DNA from: Beta vulgaris subsp. vulgaris
Lineage: Eukaryota; Streptophyta; Magnoliopsida; Caryophyllales; Amaranthaceae
Direction: 5' to 3'
NCBI RefSeq assembly: GCF_026745355.1
Contig: NC_079206.1
Span: 23,181,399-23,245,398 of the forward strand
Length of the DNA: 64,000 bases
Position numbers and translations under genes: made by a program. Shown in pieces: positions 47,901 through 59,150 of this stretch; the first letter of the stretch is position 1, and each line of letters starts with the position of its first letter. The notes beneath the pieces were generated by a model that was given only the letters and a program-made list of their open reading frames with translations, searched no databases and was not told the origin of the DNA.

Positions 47901-49377
47901 TCTCTTAATCAATTAAAAGAAGCAAAAGAATAGAATTCCCCCCAAAAAAAAAAAAAAAAAAAAGAAAATAACCGAAAATTCTCAAAATCAGGAAGATGCC
48001 GTTGCAATTAGGAAAGAAGTTCTTCTTCCCCTTATCTTCTTCCCGTATCTCGCACAAAACAGCTCCAATTCTCACGCGAAAAAATCTGCTATGCAATCTC
48101 AAAAAATCATTAGGATCTTCCAGAAAAAGGAGGGAATTATTAGCGGGGAATTTGAAGTGAAATTAGGTCGAAAAATGTATGAGAGATTTCCCTCATTATT
48201 TTGGCGGTAAGTCATACTTTAGTTGATTGTTTGCATAACAATTCATTCAATTATACAAAATCAAGCTGTATTGCATTCGTAATTCATTCAATTTATTAGC
48301 CGGGAATTTTATTCGTAATTTTTCAAAATTCAAAGCTTTCTTGCAGATTCTTCAATATTCATTGATACTGAATTCGAAGGTAATTTCAGGTAATTCATTC
48401 AATTATACAAAATCAAGCTGTATTGCATTCTTAATTTTTCATTCGTAATTCATTCAATTTATTAGCCCGGAATTTCATTAGTAATTTTTCATTGATACTG
48501 AATTCGAAGGTAATTTTTCATGCGAGAGAGATTCTTTAATATTCATTGATACTGAATTCGAAGGAGGAGTTTGCTCAAAACACCCTGAATTGCACCATCT
48601 CCATATTCAGGTAATTTTATACCGTCAATAATCCTTTACATTAACAGTGACTAAGCATCATGTTTAAGACTATCCAACATGCTTGGGTTCTGTTCATATA
48701 TTATCAACTGTGACTACTCAGAATGGCTAAGACTACTCAGTTCTAGTTCAAGAAATATAATCTTATATATGTTAGATGGGTCTAATAAGTATCCCTTGTT
48801 TCTTGGCCAATTTTTTTGTAGGATGTAGATTATGTACTAATATTCTATACACAGAACTCTAGTTCTTTCACGAGTGTTCTTTACGTAGCTGTAAATAATT
48901 GATTCCCATCATGTACACAGTTTATGTGAATTAGGTAGTATTTCTTCTTGTTCAAAAAAAAATTGAGCTTAACCTTTAACACTATATGATGTCGCCTGTC
49001 AGGTTCATAATCATTAAGTATGTGTGGCATGTAGGCCTAATTTTTGTTAATAAGAAGCTAGAAAGATTAAGTTCAACTAATCCTTAGTTTGTAATATGTA
49101 GTGTTTAATGTATATACTTGTTAGAATAGCTACCTAATGTTTTGTAGCTTTGTGTCTCATATGATAAGTGGAAAGTTGTGTAAGGTTCTGGTTGGGGGAA
49201 CACAATTTTTGTCACTAATGTGATGGCTGAAAAGACTTGCAGTAATTCTTTTTACATTTGTAGCATAGCTGATTATCATAAAATGTTAGATTAGATAATT
49301 GATGCTTTATTTTTGTCACTAATGTGATGGCTGAAAAGACTAAATTATTCATCTACTTGGATCAAAGGTAGGACAAT
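45000..49377. other. CACTA-2 upstream region, no gene; pentanucleotide tracts
   Basis: No coding region is supported. (TGAAC)n-like tracts lie at 45358-45400 and 45795-45915, and the inverse (GTTCA)n at 47560-47705, where a 47-base unit is tandemly duplicated. The segment 45338-45935 has weak inverted ends and may be a small DNA-transposon derivative. 47990-49377 looks like promoter, leader and introns of TNP2. Confidence 0.45.
48236..48570. repeat. Duplicated leader sequence before TNP2
   Basis: AATTCATTCAATTATACAAA with the following 40 bases occurs near 48240 and again near 48393. TTCATTGATACTGAATTCGA occurs three times (about 48357, 48488, 48543). A separate duplication, TTTTTGTCACTAATGTGATG, is near 49207 and 49314. 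Confidence 0.85.
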
Positions 49378-52300
49378 ATGGAATCATATAATCGTGATTG
49401 GATGCTATGCAAGAAAAATGACCCCAAGTATAGAACTGGTGTGAAGAAGTTCTTAGAGTTTGCTTTTACACAAGGAAAAGGAAACCAAGTTGTACCATGT
49501 CCTTGTGTGAAATGCAACAATGAGAGGAGGAAAACCAAGCCGGAAATAGAATTAGATCTGCTAAAGTTTGGGATTGTTAAGAGTTACACACGTTGGGTAC
49601 GACATGGTGAAAGCTTTGAATGCCAAGTTGATGCAAATGCTTTAGATGACTCACATCAAAATATAGAGCATAATTACATGAGTGACATGTTGTTTGAAGC
49701 ATTTGGAATGGCGACACAAGAAGTAGATGCTGAGGTTGGAGAAGCTGTGGATGCAAAGGCTAATGTTGGTATTCGAGGAGATCCAATTGAAGAAGCCAAA
49801 ACATTTTATAAATTAATGGAAGAACTTGAGTTGCCGTTATATCCAGGCTGTAAAAACTTTTCAAAGTTGTCCTTTCTGCTTAAGTTATTTCACATAAAGT
49901 GCTTAGGGGGATAACAGATAAAAGTCTTTCTATGATTCTTGATCTTTTCAAGGAAGCATTGCCGGAGAATAACACTTTGCCAGAATCCTTCTACCAAGCT
50001 CAAAAGACGGTGAAGAAGTTGTCTCTTAACTCCATCAAGATTGATGCTTGTCCCAATAATTGCATGATATTTTGGAAAGAGCATGCTAATGCGGATGAAT
50101 GTGTAAAGTGTCATGCATCAAGATGGAAAAAAAAGGAACAAGGGAATGGAAATCCTGCTACAAACCCAATCCCAAAAAGCTTCCATGTCAGACAATGAGG
50201 TATTTCCCTTTAATACCTAGGCTTCAGAGAATGTTTATGTCATCTAAAACTGCCGCTAGTATGAGATGGCATTCAGATGAACGTCAGAGTGACGATGGGG
50301 TAATGACACATCCAGCCGATTCAAAAGCTTGGAAATCATTTGACGATAAATATCCATCTTTTGCCTCTGAAACACGAAATGTTCGCCTTGGTTTAGCAAG
50401 TGACGGCTTCAGTCCCTTCAGGAATGGACATATTCCCCATAGCACATGGCCAGTGGTTCTAATACCATATAATTTGCCTCCATGGCTTTGCATGAAACAA
50501 CATTCTCTAATTTTGTCCATGCTCATTCCAGGCCCTAAGGGACCTAAGAAGAATATTGATGTGTATCTCCAACCTCTAATTGAGGAACTTAAGTTGTTGT
50601 GGAATGTTGGTGTGGAGACGTATGATGCCTCAAGAAAAGAGAAGTTTAGGTTGTTCGCTTCTTTGTTATGGACTGTTAGTGACTATCCTGCTTATGGTGA
50701 TCTCTCTGGATGGAGTACGGGAGGAGAAAAAGGTTGTCCTACTTGCGACAGTGACACATCTTCAAAATGGCTAAGAAACGGGGGCAAGTACTGTTACATG
50801 TGTCATCGCCGATTTCTACCCATTGATCATGAATGGAGGTACGATGGGGCATCTTTTGACGGCACACATGAGATTAGACCAAAGCCAAAGGAGTTAACGG
50901 GTGAGGAAGTGCTTGAACAATTGGTGGATGTTGAATGTGTTACATCCCTTGAGACTCCTACTAGGAAGAGAAATCAACGCAAAGATCAAAAGAACAAATG
51001 CAAAGCAATATGGAGAAAAAAGAGCATTTTCTATGAGTTGCCGTATTGGAGTAGTCTTCTAGTGCGTCATAATTTAGATGTGATGCACATTGAGAAGAAT
51101 GTTTGTGAGACTTTACTTGCTACGTTGCTTGACATCGAAGGGAAAAGTAAGGACAATTTGAATGCACGACATGATTTGAAGGAAATGAAAATTAGAAAGT
51201 CCCAGCATGCTAAAGAACGAGACGATGGTAGTTGGGAGATTCCCCCGGCTCCTTACACGTTATCCTTGGAGGAAAAAAAGAAGCTATGTACCTTCCTGAC
51301 GAGTGTCAAGTTCCCTGATGGCTATGCTTCAAATATCTCCCGAAATTCATTGCTGAGAGAGCGCAAATTGGCAGGTTTGAAAAGCCATGACTTCCATGTC
51401 ATTATGGAGCATCTTCTTCCTCTTGCTATACGTGATTGGCCGAAGTCACTGTCCACACCACTTATTAAATTGAGTTCATTTTTCAAGCAATTGTGCTCTA
51501 AGACATTGAATGTGAAAGACTTAGAAATAATGGACAAGGAAATAGCCGTCATCCTATGCGAGTTAGAAAAGATTTTCCCACCGGCTTTCTTTGTGATTAT
51601 GATTCACCTGTCGGTACACCTTGCAAAAGAAGCAATGATTGCGGGACCCGTTCAATATCGTTGGATGTACCTATTGAGAGGTATGTAGCTTAATATAGTT
51701 TGGAAGATAAAAACATCAAAATTTATTATCTTCTTGACTTGCTTGCTTAGTTTAGTTGTTCCTCTTGTGTAGGTATTTATGTAAACTGAAGAGTTACGTT
51801 TGTAACAAAGGGCATCCTGAAGGGTCGATAGCAGAAGGCTATCTTCTAGAGGAGTGTCTGACATTTTGTTCAAGATACATGGAGGATATTGAAACACAAT
51901 TCAATAAGGAAGATAGAGTCTATGACTGTGATGATCATGGTGATGCTGAGGATCGATTACCCATTTTTAAGACAAGTGGTCGAGCGGTCGGGAAAGTAAC
52001 ACCTCGATCATTAACAACACAAGAATGGGAGGATCTCCATTTTTATGTGCTCAATAATTGTGAAGAAGTGAAGCCATTCATTGAGTAAGTTTTAGTGTTC
52101 TGCAATCAAACCATCTACATATATGCTAAGTTTGTAATTCACCATTATTGTCCTATTTTGCACTAGTGAGTATGAGCGTGAAGTTTCAAACACAACAAAG
52201 ATGACAATCGCTAGGAAGCGCAAGTTCATTCAATGGTTCAAACATCAAGTTAAAATAACGAGAAATTTGCCTCCCTCATATGACAAAGATGTCTACCTAT

Positions 52301-52849
52301 TTACGTATATAAGTTGGAATAATGTTTGGTGCAGGTGACTTCTTTAGCTCAAGAAAAGCATCCTGCTGTGACTGAACATTTACAGGCCTTAGCGGATGGC
52401 CCAGTCGTGTTGTAGCGACTATGAACAGCTACATGGTAAATGGTTGTTTGTTCCGCACAAAGGACAGTGAAATGGAAAGAGAGACACAAAACAGTGGGAT
52501 TGTTGTGTTGGGGGAAAATGATGTTGAATATTACGGTCTGCTGCGCGAAGTCATTGAAGTACAATACACAGGAGGAAATCGTGTCACTTTGTTCATGTGT
52601 GATTGGTGGGATGTTCATAGTCATGGGCGAGGAATAACTAAAGATTGCTTTGAATTCATGAGTGTCAATATTGGAAAGGTGTTGGGAAATGATCCCTACG
52701 TTTTAGCTTCACAAGTTGGGCAAGTGTACTATGTTCAGGACGTTACGAAGGCAAATTGGAAGGTTGTAGTGAAGGCAAACCCAAGGAACTTCTACGACAT
52801 TCCTGAAATACTTGTCCAAGATAGCATTGGGAAAACAACGAAAGTTTAA
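49378..52849 (+). pseudogene. TNP2-like transposase of CACTA-2, nearly complete
   Basis: It starts MESYNRDWMLCKKNDPKYRT, the transposase-associated domain, with PCPCVKCNN. The TNP2 core (Transpos_21) covers about 50180-51200 with STWPVVLIPYNLPPWLCMKQ, GCPTCDSDTSSKWLRNGGKY and RHNLDVMHIEKNVCETLLAT. DUF4218-type text follows (PPAPYTLSLEEKKKLCTFL, FPPAFFVIMIHLSVHL). Introns are clear at 51681-51772 and 52085-52166. The DUF4216-type tail (YYGLLREVIEVQYTGGNRV) ends at 52849. Two frameshifts lie in homopolymers, G5 near 49911 and A8 near 50130, and the join near 52335 is unresolved. A 529-codon open core makes this the best-preserved transposase here; it may be intact if those shifts are sequencing errors. 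Confidence 0.82.
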
Positions 52850-53486
52850 TGCATTTGGCTTTTTTTTAAATTGATCCATTATAGGGATTTAATAATTCCA
52901 TTTATATTGATAGAGTTGTTAAACAATTTGTATTGAAATTTTTATGGTAGTTATTATAATTTGTCTGTTTGTTTGAAATTTATGGAATATCAACTTAGAT
53001 GTTTTTTACATTCTCTTTCGTGCTATTGAAATTTTTATGGTAGTTATCATAAATTGTCTGTTTGTTTGAGTAAGTAATGATAATGTTTTTTGTGAGCGTC
53101 ATTATTTTTGGTGTTGGGAGTTTTTCATGAAAATGTTGAAGGTCCAACAAATGAGTACGAAAAGCTGAGACTTCAAAGGATTGAAGCTAATAACACAAAG
53201 CTGGAGAATCTAGGTGTGAAGCGCATTATGGCTAGCATGAAGCAGAAGAAGGAGGTGAGTATGATCAAGAGTAAAGCTACCTTAGATGAAGATAGTGACT
53301 ACTCACCGGAGGATGATCTTTCGGATGATGGAAATGACGAGGAAGCCACTATTGCAAACAAGAAAAGGAAGGTATGTTGAGTTAGATTTTGAAATTTCTT
53401 TTTACTGATTGAGGTTGCATATGTGCTCTTAGTATTGTAAATGCCTTTTGGTATGTTCTTATTATGTGTGACAAGGAAGGGAGGAC

Positions 53487-53745
53487 AGGGTAGGGAGGGT
53501 ATTGAGGCGGTGGGGAGTGGCTGTGAGAGGGCAGGGAGGGGTGGGTATAGTGTGTGCAGTGGCAGGGTAGGGTGGAGGTCTGTGCATGGGATGGGGGTGT
53601 GTGTGCAGGGGTTGTGGGAGGGGGGTGTGTGTTGTGGCAGGGTATGTGTGTCAGTGTGTGTGTGCAGGGGCTGTGGGAGGGGTGGGTATTAGTTTTGGCA
53701 GGGTAGGGAGGGTATTGAGGGGGTGGGGAGTGGCTGTGAGAGGTC
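53487..53745 (+). repeat. G-rich minisatellite-like tract in an intron
   Basis: Many GGG and GGGG runs with TGTGTGTG spacers. A block of about 38 bases (GGGAGGGTATTGAGG...GTGAGAGG) is repeated at about 53493 and 53706. It lies wholly in intron 1 of the Ptta-type gene. Confidence 0.85.
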
Positions 53746-54394
53746 ATTCTCTTTACATCATCTATATTTTGCTATTTGAATTGTTCTCTTCCCCTCCCCC
53801 TTCCTTAGACGAAAGTCAACCCTTTATTTTGCTAATGAATTTCAAATGCTTTCTTTTTCTTATACGAAACAAAATGGCAGGCACATAACCAAGACTGTGC
53901 AAATAAGGGGACGAAAAGGAACTTCATTTTACCGGGTGCAATCGGCTCTTTGTTGACGCAGAGCAAAAACGTGCAAGGGAAAGGAAACAAAGGGGGAAAT
54001 GTGCAGCTAACAGCAGCCCTCAAAGTCATACAGAAAGGTTCACCTTTTAAACCATACTCATTCCATTTATGAAAGTCATTAGATTTAGTTTCATTCTAAT
54101 ATCTTAGTTGCGAAATAACTGCAATACAGCGATCAATAGTCAACAGGAGGCGGAAGTTCAAGACAAGATGGACTTCGATGAAGGTATAGTAGTCCATATG
54201 TATAAATATAGGATTTAGTAACAGAATACCTATGACAAATGAACTTATGTACTTCTAGGCATTATAGTGTCTGAGATTGTTTAATTTCTTTACAGAAATG
54301 AAAGAGTCCGATGAAATTGGGAAGGCTGATGTGGGAGATAGTGAATTTCATGAGCGAGAAAGTGATGGAATCAATGCAAGGGAATCCCAAAAAG

Positions 54395-55905
54395 CACTAG
54401 TAGAATAAATGCTATTTGCTGCGGTGATATTGCTGCGGTTTTACCTATAAGCAGCAATATAACACGCAAAAAGAAAAAAAAAATTAAAATTGACAATATT
54501 GCTGCGGTTCCCGCCCAAAACCGCAGCAATATTGTATAACAGATACTTTTTAAAATAAAGTGGGGCCTTAAACAATAAATATTGCTGCGGTTTCCACGTA
54601 GGACCGCAGCAATATATTAAAAAAAAAGTTATTTTAATATATTGCTGCGGTCCTACGTGGAAACCGCAGCAATATTAGCTGGCAAAAAATTAGGGTTTTA
54701 TAATATTACGAGAGGTCAGTTTCCTCACGCTCTCTATCGCTCCTCTTTAGATCTCATTTCTCTCTCTTCACCCATCAACCTTCCTCTCCTCTCTCCTCTC
54801 TCCTCTCTCCTCTCTCATCTCCCATCTCCTCTCACAGTCGTTCTTCTTCCGGTCTTCTCACAATCGCTCGACCGTCGTTCGCCAGCCTTCGTGGTCGCCG
54901 TCGACCATCAGCCTTCGTTCGTTCTATCGGTCGTCGTCGACCGTTCGTTCGTCGCTCGCCAGAAAACAAGAAGAATCATTCGTGGGTTCGTTCATTCTCG
55001 ACGCTGATGCTCTCTTTCTCTCTCTTTTCTCTCTTTCGTCGTTCTCGGCTCTACTGAACTCGTGGTGGTGGTGTTTCTCGCGCCGCTTTCATTCTCCTCT
55101 TCGCCGGTCGATCTATCGACACGAATGCTTGTTTTTCGTCTCTGGTGCCTCCAACTGGTATGTTATTTGTTGATGATTACGATTGTGAGAAATCTTGATT
55201 AGGTTTTTAGTTTTTGCGTTGATTGTGTTGCTGATTACGATTTGTTGAATTTTATTTTCAGATCTAGTTGCGTTGATTACGATTTGTCGAGTGCTGAGGA
55301 GGTTTTAGTTGCGTTAGACTTGACCCTTGGAAGACTTGCTCGTCGGCCTCGCTGAATTCGTTCCATCTCTAGATTTTGTTTTGTTTTTTCTGCATTTTTA
55401 TGTTTTAAGATTCAATATGATGTTATTGGATTTTGTGTATCATTTATGTTTTTGAATTTTGTGTATCTTTTCTGTTTTTGGATATTTTTTCTTTTGAATC
55501 TCTTTTCTTTTGTATCTTTTCTTATGATGCTAGTTTCGAAACTGGTATCTCAATTATTTGATAAATTTGAATTTGTTGTGTTTTATTTTTTTTTTCAGTA
55601 TTTTTATTTGTCAAATTTGATGATAAAACGCAAAAAAAAAAAAAAAATTTTTTGCCTATACAAGTACATATTGCTGCGGTTTTCACTAAAAAACTGCAGC
55701 AATATGTCTAGTTTTTTATTATTAACTACAAAATATTGCTGCGGTTTGGTCTTTAAAACCGCAGCAATATTTCTTTATATTGCTGCGGTTTAAAACCGCA
55801 GCAATATTATTAATACCTATTGCTGCGCCCTTAATTGCTGCGCGCCCTAATCCGCAGCAATAGGGCACTTTTTAACCGCAGCAAATAGCCTTTATTCTAC
55901 TAGTG
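54395..55905. mobile_element. CACTA-3, non-autonomous CACTA element (1511 bp)
   Basis: Left end CACTAGTAGAATAAATGC and inverted right end CACTAGTAGAATAAAGGC agree over about 30 bases with one mismatch, and AAG flanks both sides (54392-54394 and 55906-55908). Subterminal ATTGCTGCGGTTT units in both orientations fill 54420-54680 and 55665-55890. The middle is a CT-rich leader-like segment (54720-55170) and T-rich intron-like text; no transposase domain is coded. It is inserted in exon 4 of the Ptta-type gene of CACTA-2 and must have been mobilised by another element's proteins. Confidence 0.93.
54578..54676. repeat. Perfect 45-bp inverted repeat in CACTA-3
   Basis: The left arm starts AATATTGCTGCGGTTTCCAC and the right arm is its exact inverse ending CCGCAGCAATATT; the spacer is about nine A/T-rich bases. 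The transcript would fold into a long, perfectly paired hairpin. Confidence 0.9.
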
Positions 55906-57859
55906 AAGCAATTGACCAAGAAGGTTTGTTTAAAGAGCCGTTGCCGGTTCTTTCCTTTTTTTTGATTGACGAATGTGTTAGCTTCCAACAGAGTTGATTT
56001 GATCATGTAAAGTGTGTTTTTTGACGGAAAATTGAAATTTGGGTCAGATGGCTCTATGGAAAAAAAAGGCGAAAGCATGCTAACAGGAGAAAAGGAGGCA
56101 TCTAACGAAACAAGTATGGATTGGCTCATTTATTTAAAGACATACCCTAAGCCTATTTTTTAAAGACAATATTTATTTTTATTCAAATTACACATGTCAG
56201 GAAATGGAAAACGAAGAAGTCATATAAAACCAAAACACCAAGAGGTCCTACAAGAAATTTACAACTGGCTAAAATGAGACCCGGTGAGAAGATAAAGGTA
56301 GATTTTGATGTTAGTGGTCAACCAATAGGTGTCAACAGAGCTAAGCTGTCAAGTTACTGTGGTTCCCTCGTCAGAGATCCTCTGAATGCGCCACTTTATC
56401 GTATTCAGAATTTTCACAAGTTCCACAAGAGAATAAAGAGAAGATGTGGAAGCTCATTTTGGTAGAACAATACTTCCACAAGCATTGATAATTCTTTAAT
56501 ATCTTTTAGGAACTTTATTTTCTAATTAGAACATTTCTCATGTGCAGGACAAATTTGATATTGGGCTGGATGATGTTAAAGATCAAGATGAACGTGAAAA
56601 GAAAATAAAAGATAAGAGGAAGTATATCATGACATCTTTGAACAAGAAGTATCGGAATTTTCGTGCACGTTTGAAAAGAGAATATTATGACAGTGAAGAA
56701 AATGATGACGACAGACTGAAAGAAGATAATAGGCCCCCAAGTGTTGACGAAAAAGACTGGGAGTGGCTTGTATCATACTTTGGCACTCCAGACTTTCAGG
56801 TTAATGCACCCTTGTACATTGCATAGATTTCTTTATTTATTTTCAATTTTTATCATTTCACACAATTCTAATTTGTTTATATTTGAATTTAATAGAAAAA
56901 GAGTCGCAGAAACATTGAGAATAGGTCATACCTTGATGCCGGACATACGGCAGGAACAAAAAGTTTTGCACAAAAAGCACAAGATATGGTAACGCGTGTT
57001 CTTTCACCATTCCTGTCCTAATTTTTGGAATAGTTACTTAGGTTTATTGTTTGCCATTCCTTCAGTTTGAACGTGACAAGGTAATGCCAGGATTATTGGA
57101 ATTGTACGAGGAGACTCATACTAGAAGCGACAAAACACCTGTAACTCAATCGGCACAGGACACCATGGTAATGATTATTCAAACTGGATTTTTTTTGGTT
57201 GTATTTGAAAGTATATTCCTACTTGACAAGATCTTCTCCCGTTACTGCAGAATGAAATTAAGCAGCTAGTTGAGCAACGAAACAATTTGGGAACAAAAAT
57301 GACTGATGAAGAAATCTATGCAACAATTAAGCCAAAACGCAAGCCAAGTGCACGTGATCGACAAAAAGGGATAAGTCCCTCAGTGACATCATTATTTGGG
57401 TCATTTAGTGAAGGAGAAAAGTTTCGCAAAGAGGCTGAAGCATCCAAAAATGAAGCTAGTGAGGCAAAGAAGGAAGCAAACGAGGTAAAGGAGAAGAACG
57501 AAGCTCTAAGTAATACAGTGAGAGGCCTCGAAAAGAAATCTAGACTTATGGAACGCGCCCTAGAAGCCTTCATGAATTTGGCTGGATACAACATGTCCGA
57601 CCTCAATATGGATGCGGTATGTCATAGATTATACCTTCAATTTAATGCAAAACAGATTAACACATGTGCATTATTAACAATTACAAATATTAACAGTGGA
57701 CCGATGAAGAGGATGAGGAAGAGCTAATTCAAAAGTCTGAGAAAAACACAATGATGTTGAAGATTAAAGATATTTGTTAGATATCAGTATTAGAGGTGAC
57801 CAAGGTTTCTCCTTATCTTTTCTTTTTTAAAAAAAATCATTGGTGACTCTATAATAATG

Positions 57860-58030
57860 GTTATTCTGCTACGTTGTTGTTCTGCTGCTATGCTGCTGTT
57901 GTTCTGCTCCTATGCTGCTATGCTACTGTTGTTCTGCTGCTGCTATGCTACTGTTGTTCTGCTGCTGCTGCTATGCTGCTGTTCTGCTGCTGCTGGTCTG
58001 CTGTTGTTGTTCTGCTGTCAGGCAAGTCTT
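57860..58030 (-). repeat. CAG/CAA-rich repeat in SIRE gag (poly-Gln/Ala coding)
   Basis: On the minus strand, blocks of CAGCAGCAGAACAACAGTAG recur with small changes. They code for Gln/Ala/Asn/Ser runs and bring in frame changes and stops (first stop at 57948). The tract abuts the CACTA-2 boundary. Confidence 0.88.
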
Positions 58031-59135
58031 CTTCTTCGTCTGTTTTTGCCATGAGACATAAGTGTGCTATCTCCTCTTCTGGTTGTTCCTGCTCCTCGTT
58101 TGAGTCAGATTCTCCCCAAGCGGCTACCATGGCCCTTCTCATATCAACTTTTGAGAAAGGTTTTTGTTGTTCCTTTCCATTCTCCTTGTACTTGCCTTTG
58201 CCTTTTTCATTTTGCCAGAGAGGGCATTCTTTTATGAAGTGATCCGGACTTCCACACTTGTGACAGCTTAACTTTCCAGGCTTTTTCAAGTTCTTCCCTT
58301 TGTAGTTCTTGCTGAAGAACTTTTTGAATCTTTTCACGATCAGTGCTGCTTCTTCATCATCAGTATCTGAATCCTCCAGATCATCGGACTTGAGAGCCAA
58401 GGCCTTAGGTCTATTTGAGTCAACTTCATGAGTTCCTAGATGGATTTCATGAGTTAACAAGGAACCGAAAAGTTGCTCGATATTGAATGTGGTGAAATCT
58501 TTAGTTTCGAGCAAGGCAGTGACCTTTGCCATCCATTTTTTATCCTGAGGAAGACTTCGTAGAACTTTACGTACTTGTTCCTCGGGGGTGATGATCTTTC
58601 CTAGAGATTCAAGCTCATTTATGATGTTGGAGAATCTTGTGAGCATCTCTTGAACAGACTCCTTAGGTTTCATTTGAAATAGCTCATATTTGTGCATGAG
58701 CATGTCAATCTTCGATCGCTTGACTTCGCTTGTTCCTTCATGAGTAACTTGAAGAAGTTCCCACATTTGCTTAGCTGACTTGCATCCCATGATTCGGTTC
58801 GTGGGGACCAAGACCACAATGAAGAATTTTCTTCGCCAAGTTGTTCATCTCCATTTTGTCGAAGTCATCTTTATCAAATTTGGAGAGAGGTTTAGGGATG
58901 TCTTCACCTTTTTCATTTTTCTCTATGACTTCGAAGTCACCAATCTCTATTACTCTCCAAACTTGATAGTTTTTGGCCTTGATGAAGATTTTCATACGAT
59001 TCTTCCAGTATGGGTAATACTTGCCATTAAACATGGTGGACGCTGAGTTGAGTAACCTTCTTCCAATCTTTCTCCTGATGTGTTCATCGTTTCCAGGAAC
59101 TAGCTCCTCAGTGTTAACTGATTTTGGAGGAACTA
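57860..59135 (-). pseudogene. SIRE gag, first part
   Basis: Starting after the primer site, the product has MFNGKYYPYWKNRMKIFIKA (UBN2/DUF4219-type N-terminus; possible ATG at 59034), then a frameshift near 58800. The main frame (58817-57948) carries the gag core (MGCKSAKQMWELLQVTHEGT, QKMKPKESV-like segments), the zinc knuckle CHKCGSPDHFIKEC near 58250 (CCHC complete) and an acidic tail EEIAHLCLMAKTDEEEDLPD. The gene is cut at 57859 by CACTA-2 and continues at 41730. The long Gln/Ala repeat at the cut is unusual and is in part out of frame. Confidence 0.85.
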
Positions 59136-59148
59136 GGCTCTGATACCA
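59136..59148 (-). promoter_or_regulatory. Primer binding site of the SIRE element
   Basis: The minus strand reads TGGTATCAGAGCC two bases inside the 5' LTR, complementary to the 3' end of initiator tRNA-Met. Confidence 0.9.
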
Positions 59149-59150
59149 AT

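Larger units (their letters stand above)
53108..57780 (+). pseudogene. Ptta/En-Spm type (Transposase_24) gene of CACTA-2, 11 exons, interrupted by CACTA-3
   Basis: GT-AG exons inferred: up to 53371; 53881-54037; 54130-54183; 54296-54394 joined past CACTA-3 to 55923; 56048-56113; 56201-56461; 56548-56799; 56896-56988; 57066-57167; 57251-57616; 57697-57780. The domain spans exons 6-9: RPGEKIKVDFDVSGQPIGVN, KDWEWLVSYFGTPDFQ, then KKSRRNIENRSYLDAGHTAG (in the frame that follows the 56895 acceptor). The C-terminal exon is a Glu/Lys-rich coiled coil (EASKNEASEAKKEANEVKEK). In this family such proteins pair with TNP2 and probably bind terminal repeats as TNPA does. The first exon start is uncertain. 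The only clear lesion I find is the 1.5-kb insertion in exon 4. Confidence 0.75.
41731..57859 (+). mobile_element. CACTA-2, En/Spm transposon with TNP2 and Ptta-type genes
   Basis: The left end is CACTACAAAAAAAAAC at 41731 after GTT (41728-41730). The right end is placed at 57859: GTT follows (57860-57862), and the inverted last 80 bases match the left end in layout (ATATAGAG...ACC then CCTCTAATxxTG at the same distances). Its last five bases are TAATG, not TAGTG, so the right terminus is mutated. About 14.6 kb remain after removing CACTA-3. It sits in the SIRE gag gene. Genes are TNP2 (49378-52849) and a Ptta-type gene (53108-57780), both on the plus strand. Confidence 0.75.

Noticed and set aside
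53382..53747. His/Pro/Ser-rich open frame on the minus strand
   Set aside because: It is the complement of the G-rich intron tract.
54642..55173. Open frames inside CACTA-3
   Set aside because: They read through a CT-rich leader-like segment; composition, not conserved domain, explains them.
57857..58242. Cys/Leu-rich plus-strand frames
   Set aside because: They are the opposite strand of the SIRE gag Gln/Ala repeat.
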